DNA of 64,000 nucleotides, from positions 32,385-96,384 of the forward strand of contig JACDNU010000003.1 of the NCBI GenBank assembly GCA_017656505.1, given 5' to 3'. The notes under the pieces were generated by a model. That model was not told the DNA's origin. It did no database searches and saw only the letters and a program-made list of their open reading frames with translations. Both the position numbers and the translations under genes were made by a program. The stretch is from Archaeoglobus sp. (GTDB taxonomy: Archaea; Halobacteriota; Archaeoglobi; Archaeoglobales; Archaeoglobaceae). Below are positions 58,505-64,000 of the stretch, one piece after another; position 1 is the stretch's first letter, and each line of letters starts with the position of its first letter.

Positions 58505-58552
58505 TAATGAATTATGGAATTAAGAACTGTGAAATTTGCAAATTGCAAACTT

Positions 58553-59101
58553 CTACCAGTTCTTTAGGAGCTTCTTTAAATCCTCTCCAGAGATCGACCT
58601 CTCCTCAGCTTGCCCCTCCTCGTCAACTTCCTCGTCAACCTCTACAACCATCCTCGGCTGGTAGCCCAGTTTGTCTCCATAGATTTCAAAAACGTACTTT
58701 GCAGCGAGCTTTGCGATCTCGTGAACCTTTAGCCGAATATTCTCAAGCCCTTCCACCTCAACACCTTTCCTCGGAAGCTTCCTTCTGTCCTGAAAATCTA
58801 GACAGAAAAGGCATTTGAAGGGAGATACAGGTTCGGGCTTCTTTTCTTCAAATATATCGTCTAACACCTCGAGTGCGCAGTGGTTTCCATCACTGTACTT
58901 GCAGTAGAGCTTTCTTTCATTGGCAGTTTTTATCGCAACGTTGATGAACTCCTGCGATTCTGGAGATGATTTCTTCTTTTTCTTCAAAAAGTACCACTCG
59001 ATAAGGGCGTGAACGAATTCAGAGGGAGATATGCCTGCCTCCTCACACTTTTTGTATAATCTTTCTTCAATATCTGGGGGAATATCGATGGTAATTCTCA
59101 T
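58553..59101 (-). CDS. Ribbon-helix-helix DNA-binding protein with central Cys4 cluster
   Basis: MRITIDIPPDIEERLYKKCEEAGISPSEFVHALIEWYF (RHH); CKYSDGNHC and CLFC; C-terminal tail SGEDLKKLLKNW. Confidence 0.75.
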   Translation of the reverse strand: MRITIDIPPDIEERLYKKCEEAGISPSEFVHALIEWYFLKKKKKSSPESQEFINVAIKTANERKLYCKYSDGNHCALEVLDDIFEEKKPEPVSPFKCLFCLDFQDRRKLPRKGVEVEGLENIRLKVHEIAKLAAKYVFEIYGDKLGYQPRMVVEVDEEVDEEGQAEERSISGEDLKKLLKNW

Positions 59102-59198
59102 GCACTTAAAAATGTAGTTTAGATATCATATAAAGTTTATCGCATTTTTCATCATTAAAATGATGGTTCAAGGTTACTCCAAGGTTACTTCGAAGTTG

Positions 59199-60227
59199 CT
59201 ATTTCTTGCCCTTTTTCTTTGTTTCAGTCTTTTCTGTCTTATCTACTTTTCCTTTCTCTGCCTTCTCTTCCTTTGCGGTCTTTTCCTCTCCGGAACTTTC
59301 CTCTGAGAACACCTTCGCTAGGATGTAGTATCCCATTGCGTTGGCTTTGATCGGGTCCTCAGGCATTATTATCTTCCCAACATCCTCAAACCTCTGCTGG
59401 AATTCGTCAAACACTCCCGGAAGCGCGGCTCCTCCGCCCGTAAGGACTATTTTGTCAACTATTGAAGTCGAAAGTCCCTCCATCAACATCTTCGCTCTGT
59501 TCGATATCCTCTCCACCCATGAAACCATCAACGACTTGTAGTCCTCGATGATTGCTTCATGCTTAACAGAGATCCTTTTTCCTCCCCTGATCCTACCTAT
59601 CTCGTATCCCTCGATGGTTAGAAGCTTCGTCATCTCCTCAGGTGTGAGACTAATGCCGGCCTTGTTCCTGATCGTGACCTCAAAGTTCTCGTATAGTCTG
59701 TCTACCCCCATGAGCATCGTGTCTCCTTTCAAGTATTCCATATGACTTATCACGACAAGGTCAGTAGTTCCAAAGCCTATGTCGATGCAAACACCGGTCT
59801 CCACACCCATGTGGGCTAATGTTCCTACAGGCTCTGGGAAGAGGATGACCTTCGCGTTGAGCTCAGATTCTAGACTTCTAGTTAGCTCCTCTCTCTCCTG
59901 TCTGGATGATTTGACAGGTAAGCCTGTTCCGATAATAGGCTCGTTAACTCCCAAGGAAGAGAGAGCGTACCTTGCAAGCTCCAAATATGATTTGTGCATC
60001 AGCCTGCCTTCATGCAGAGGGCGTAAGACTTCTACATTCTCAATATTCTGGACAATGTCTAATGCTTCCTGCCCTATGTAAACATCTTTGTGAGCTTTTT
60101 TGAGGCTCCAGTCCTTCTCTTCACCAAATACTACAACACTGGGGAACAAAAGAACATCCTTTCCATCAGCAGTAGTCTTAGTGTAATTCGTGCCGATATC
60201 CAAACCCACCGGTTTCATGATTTTCAA
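59199..60227 (-). CDS. Actin/ParM-like (Ta0583-like) ATPase
   Basis: PVGLDIGTNYTKTTADG, GVCIDIGFGTTDLVVISH, DKIVLTGGGAALPGVFDEF; Lys-rich C-terminal tail. Confidence 0.85.
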   Translation of the reverse strand: MKIMKPVGLDIGTNYTKTTADGKDVLLFPSVVVFGEEKDWSLKKAHKDVYIGQEALDIVQNIENVEVLRPLHEGRLMHKSYLELARYALSSLGVNEPIIGTGLPVKSSRQEREELTRSLESELNAKVILFPEPVGTLAHMGVETGVCIDIGFGTTDLVVISHMEYLKGDTMLMGVDRLYENFEVTIRNKAGISLTPEEMTKLLTIEGYEIGRIRGGKRISVKHEAIIEDYKSLMVSWVERISNRAKMLMEGLSTSIVDKIVLTGGGAALPGVFDEFQQRFEDVGKIIMPEDPIKANAMGYYILAKVFSEESSGEEKTAKEEKAEKGKVDKTEKTETKKKGKK

Positions 60228-60391
60228 AACACAACCATCTTTTATAAATTTTTTTGTTGAGGGATTACGAGGTTTGCGTAAAATCGAAAAGAAGGTGCAT
60301 ACATCACAAACGATAATTTTTATAATATTGGAATTTTGCCTTTAAACATCAAAATCAATCGATTTTTAAAGCTTCAGGTTGGGATTCGTGC

Positions 60392-60919
60392 GTGGACAAC
60401 TCAGCAAGGGAATCGAAAACCGGCAGTTATCGCCAGTCGCAGATTGAGAATAAAATTAGGATTGCAAGGTATCTTTACTCGCAAAAGGATAAAATTCTTG
60501 ATGATAAGATAGAAAAACTACTCTCACAGCTAGATCAGGCTATTGATGAGAGCAGAAAGATTATGGAAGGGGTTGGAGTCACAAAAGCCTGTAGAGAATG
60601 CGGAGATGTTAGCTGTTGCGGGAAGGGAATTGAAGAAAAGTATGAGGTCACAACTCTTCTGATAAACCTCCTCTTAGGTGTTGAGATTCAAAAGGGAGAT
60701 GCGGAGGGGTGCTACTTTTTAACTAAATCAGGGTGCTCGTTAAAGGTTAGAGAAGTTCTGTGTGTGAATTACCTTTGCGATAAAATTAGGCGAAGTTTGA
60801 GTCATGATGATTTAGTTGCAGTGCAAGAGACTTGTGGAAAGGAGCTCGACATCTTATTTTCACTGAGCGAGTTGATAAAGCGAAAAATAAGGGAAAATCT
60901 GGATTACAATGGATTGTAG
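60392..60919 (+). CDS. Cys-rich hypothetical protein
   Basis: KACRECGDVSCCGKG and GCYFLTKSGCSLKVREVLCVNYLC; possible metal-binding. Confidence 0.6.
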   Translation: MDNSARESKTGSYRQSQIENKIRIARYLYSQKDKILDDKIEKLLSQLDQAIDESRKIMEGVGVTKACRECGDVSCCGKGIEEKYEVTTLLINLLLGVEIQKGDAEGCYFLTKSGCSLKVREVLCVNYLCDKIRRSLSHDDLVAVQETCGKELDILFSLSELIKRKIRENLDYNGL

Positions 60920-60930
60920 GGTTATGGATT

Positions 60931-61665
60931 ATGAGCATCCTTGAAAACGTTGCCCACTTGCTTGAGGACGAGGAGATCCCCTTCCTGAAAAAGGTTCATA
61001 ACCTTGTTTTCAGCCAGAGAGGTGTAGTTGTTTATGCCGGGGCTGCCTCAGATATAGAACATGCTGTTTTGCTGGGCAGCAACCTCGTTTTTTTCGATAC
61101 CCATTTGCCGAAAGAAAACGTTTCTGAGATAATAAAGAAAGTGGAAGGTTTTGGAGTGGTGGAAGACGTAAGAACGGAGAAATCAAAAGAAGCTTGGAAA
61201 ATGTGGAAAACAATCGTTGAGTTCAGGGTTAAAAATATTACTTTTAGGCTCGTCTATTATGCTGAGGATGCAACGAACATTGGCTTAAAGTGGTTTCCGG
61301 AATTGGAGAACGGAATTCATGCCTACTTCGTCAAAGTTCCGTTTCCGAAGGAGCAGAAAGCTGGCTCGCTCAGGGAACCTAAATTCTTTTCTCGAGTTCT
61401 TAGAATGATAAACGTGGGAGGTTTCTATCTAGAGAGGGAATGTCCAATCTCTTTCCAAATCCCGGTTGAAGAGCTTGGTTTTGAGAAGGTTGCCTCAGGA
61501 TACATTTCCGCCCTTTCAGTTCATGACGCAAAGGGAAATCTATACCGCAAAGTAAAAGAGGTCGAGAATCTCGAAGAGCTCGTCCTTTTGGATTGGATGA
61601 TGGCAAGCGACAAATTTGAACCTGTAGAATTTGAGATCGGAGAATCGCCTGAGGACATTACTTGA
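60931..61665 (+). CDS. Hypothetical protein
   Basis: Open frame from ATG at 60931 (MSILENVAHLLEDEEIPFLKKVHNLVF); no family recognised. Confidence 0.65.
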   Translation: MSILENVAHLLEDEEIPFLKKVHNLVFSQRGVVVYAGAASDIEHAVLLGSNLVFFDTHLPKENVSEIIKKVEGFGVVEDVRTEKSKEAWKMWKTIVEFRVKNITFRLVYYAEDATNIGLKWFPELENGIHAYFVKVPFPKEQKAGSLREPKFFSRVLRMINVGGFYLERECPISFQIPVEELGFEKVASGYISALSVHDAKGNLYRKVKEVENLEELVLLDWMMASDKFEPVEFEIGESPEDIT

Positions 61666-61670
61666 AAGAA

Positions 61671-62456
61671 TTACCCGAAGACCTTTCCGATCAGTGATGG
61701 ATCGTGGCCAGGAAGAATCCTCTTTCTTTTTGCAACGCTTAAAGCTTTAAAGCAGCTGTCAAACCATTCCGTCAAATCGACATGCAGCCCAGGAGGCATG
61801 AATGGAAGGGGATAGGGTGGGATTGCTATCTTGTTACCTCTCGCATCTTCAAGCTCAAACTGCTCCTTAGGCGGGTTTAGATTGAGGAATGAATAGAAGT
61901 GATCCCCTGCAAGAAGGTAAGTGCCGTTCGCTTCCACCTTCACACCCTGCAAGCCCTGAGTATGTCCGGGAAGGAAAACCAACTCTATTCCCTCGTCAAG
62001 CTTGAAATCTCCGTTAACTAGGCAAACATCCATCTCCTCGATTTTTTGAATCACTTCTACATCATAGACAAGACGGTAGTGGATCGGCGGATTAAAGGCA
62101 GACTTCCACTCCCTCTTCTGAATGTAGATCCTTGCATTGTCAAAAAGCTCAGTCTCCGCGACGTGATCGAAATGGAGGTGTGTAAGTATGAGAGCATCGA
62201 TCTCTTCAGGCTTTACACCGGCGGAGGCTAAAGCCTCTCTTATCCCTTTTTCTCCTCCACCCAAAACGGGAAAGTTGTGAACGAAGCCGTTAACAGGCTC
62301 CTGAATTCCAGCATCCACCAGAATTTTTCTGTCGTTTCCTTCGATAAGCCATACAAAGACGGGTGCGACTATCAGCGAACTCATATCTCCGAGCATTTGC
62401 ACTACTCCAAGTGGTGCCATTATTTCAGCTTGCTTAAGCGGTTTAATCGTGTACAT
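61671..62456 (-). CDS. Metallo-beta-lactamase-fold hydrolase (N-acyl-homoserine-lactonase-like)
   Basis: LILTHLHFDHVAETELF, FLPGHTQGLQGV, LLAGDHFYS, ILPGHDPSLIG. Confidence 0.85.
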   Translation of the reverse strand: MYTIKPLKQAEIMAPLGVVQMLGDMSSLIVAPVFVWLIEGNDRKILVDAGIQEPVNGFVHNFPVLGGGEKGIREALASAGVKPEEIDALILTHLHFDHVAETELFDNARIYIQKREWKSAFNPPIHYRLVYDVEVIQKIEEMDVCLVNGDFKLDEGIELVFLPGHTQGLQGVKVEANGTYLLAGDHFYSFLNLNPPKEQFELEDARGNKIAIPPYPLPFMPPGLHVDLTEWFDSCFKALSVAKRKRILPGHDPSLIGKVFG

Positions 62457-62603
62457 GGTTTGCGATTAATTTACCATTATTTAACGTTTAGGATTCCGAT
62501 TAATTATATCTACACCCTAATTTCCGATTTCCAACACATTTTTATTCAGATTCTGAAGAAGGGAGAAAGGAAAATTCGGAGAAAAACTGGAGATTGAAGT
62601 CAA

Positions 62604-63788
62604 ATGAGGACAGATAAAAAAGAAAGAACGGGAATAGAGCTTGGAGTGATGAAAAACAGGATTTTTAACGTCCTTTTCATCTCAGTTTTCACAGCCATGC
62701 TTGGCTTGGGGATAGTCTCGCCCCTCATGCCAATCTATGCGGAAAGCTTGGGAGCTACAGGCATATGGCTGGGCATCATATTTGCCGGCTTCTCAATCTC
62801 AAGAGGGATTTTCATGCCCGTCATTGGAAGAATCTCTGACAGAAAGGGTAGGAAAAAGTTCATTCTCTCCGGTCTTTTCCTCTATACTATTATCTCCATA
62901 GCCTACATTCAGGCTGCAAGCGTTTATACCCTCACTTTTATAAGAATAATCCACGGTTTCGCTTCGGCGATGGTTATACCGATTGCCATGGCTTATGTGG
63001 GTGAGATCTCACCAGAGGGAGAGGAAGGGAAGTACATGGGAACTTTTACCGTTTCCCTTTTCCTCGGAATGGGATTTGGACCGTTTATAGGTGGAGTTCT
63101 AGAGGATTCGTTTGGAATGGCGACCGCTTTCTATGCGATGGCCAGCTTGTCAGCCTTATCACTTTCAATTTGCTTTCTTTTCCTGCCTGAGATTGATCGT
63201 TTTAAGGCTAGACATAAGCCAAGGGCCAGCTTCCGAGAAATTCTCAGAAACCGCGTTTTCAAAGCGGTAATGCTCTTCAGAGGAATCAACGCTTTTGGCA
63301 GGGCAACTCTCCTTTCCTTCCTCCCGGTTTTTGCTTCAAAAATGCTCACCAGCAGTCAGATAGGTGCAATCCTTGCAACGAACATTCTGCTCACGGCATT
63401 TCTCCAAAGACCCTTCGGGATACTGGCTGACAGGTATAACCGGCTTTTGATGATAGTTCTCGGTATGGCACTTGCAAGTTTATCGCTGATCCTCATTCCT
63501 TTGCTGAACACTTTCCCTCAATTCTTTTTGGTTGCAGTCATACTGGGATTGGGAGGTGGCTTAGCAATGCCTGCAGCTTCTGCCATAGTTGTTACTGCGG
63601 GAAGAAACGCCGGCCAAGGTTCTACGATGGGTATATTCAACACCGCTATGAGCATGGGAATGATCGCAGCTCCTTTGGTTTCGGGAGTTATCATGGATGT
63701 CTTCGGAATTAGCAAAGTCTTTTACTTTGCTGGATTGATAAGCTTCGTTGGAATGCTGCTTTTCTCGATGATTGCAGATTGGAGTTAG
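62604..63788 (+). CDS. MFS transporter
   Basis: GLGIVSPLMPIYAESLGATGIWLGIIFAGFSISRGIFMPVIGRISDRKGRKKFI. Confidence 0.9.
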   Translation: MRTDKKERTGIELGVMKNRIFNVLFISVFTAMLGLGIVSPLMPIYAESLGATGIWLGIIFAGFSISRGIFMPVIGRISDRKGRKKFILSGLFLYTIISIAYIQAASVYTLTFIRIIHGFASAMVIPIAMAYVGEISPEGEEGKYMGTFTVSLFLGMGFGPFIGGVLEDSFGMATAFYAMASLSALSLSICFLFLPEIDRFKARHKPRASFREILRNRVFKAVMLFRGINAFGRATLLSFLPVFASKMLTSSQIGAILATNILLTAFLQRPFGILADRYNRLLMIVLGMALASLSLILIPLLNTFPQFFLVAVILGLGGGLAMPAASAIVVTAGRNAGQGSTMGIFNTAMSMGMIAAPLVSGVIMDVFGISKVFYFAGLISFVGMLLFSMIADWS

Positions 63789-64000
63789 TCTTGGATGATA
63801 ACTTTGATAATTTTGTTTTAATTCCTAGTTTCATTGTAGATTTCTGTGAATTTGTTGGATTATATCTACTCTGAAGAGAAATTTTTGTAACTCCATTACC
63901 CATGAAGTTTGTAAAATCTGAAAAACTCCACTTCATTCTAACCTATTTAGGGTCCTTGCAAAATCAACAATCTAATCTCTTTTTTCACACTTTCAAACTC

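Noticed and set aside
1-64000. CRISPR arrays, IS elements, rRNA operons, prophage
   Set aside because: No regularly spaced direct repeats with unique spacers, no transposase or integrase reading frames, and no rRNA signatures were seen by eye.

Overview
The window reads as a contiguous piece of a euryarchaeal chromosome, probably Archaeoglobales-like. That assignment is an inference from gene content: archaeal topoisomerase VI, RFC small subunit, proteasome beta, KH-CPSF RNase, form III RuBisCO, two sirtuins and many PAS sensors. It is gene-dense, with about 60 supported CDS and two tRNAs (Gly-UCC, Thr-CGU). I found no CRISPR array, rRNA or clear transposon. The items most worth checking are: (i) an actin-like ATPase followed by a ribbon-helix-helix protein carrying a Cys4 cluster, laid out like a ParM/ParR pair; (ii) a 50-nt GC-rich three-way-junction RNA candidate at 24752-24801, whose fold favours the minus strand, between a NYN-domain RNase gene and a SAP/SWIM/PD-(D/E)XK nuclease gene; (iii) apparent non-canonical start codons behind strong Shine-Dalgarno sites (ACG for ribosomal protein S3Ae, CTG for Top6A); (iv) an approximately 800-bp very AT-rich non-coding island with inverted repeats, four TGTAAC motifs and a DtxR-like box nearly identical to one at about 7.78 kb; (v) an HMG-CoA-synthase-like/DUF35 fusion that appears to lack the catalytic Cys; (vi) several short tandem duplications (9, 12, 14, 15 nt) just upstream of genes or at gene 5' ends. 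All family assignments come from reading the protein sequences by eye; no database search was run.
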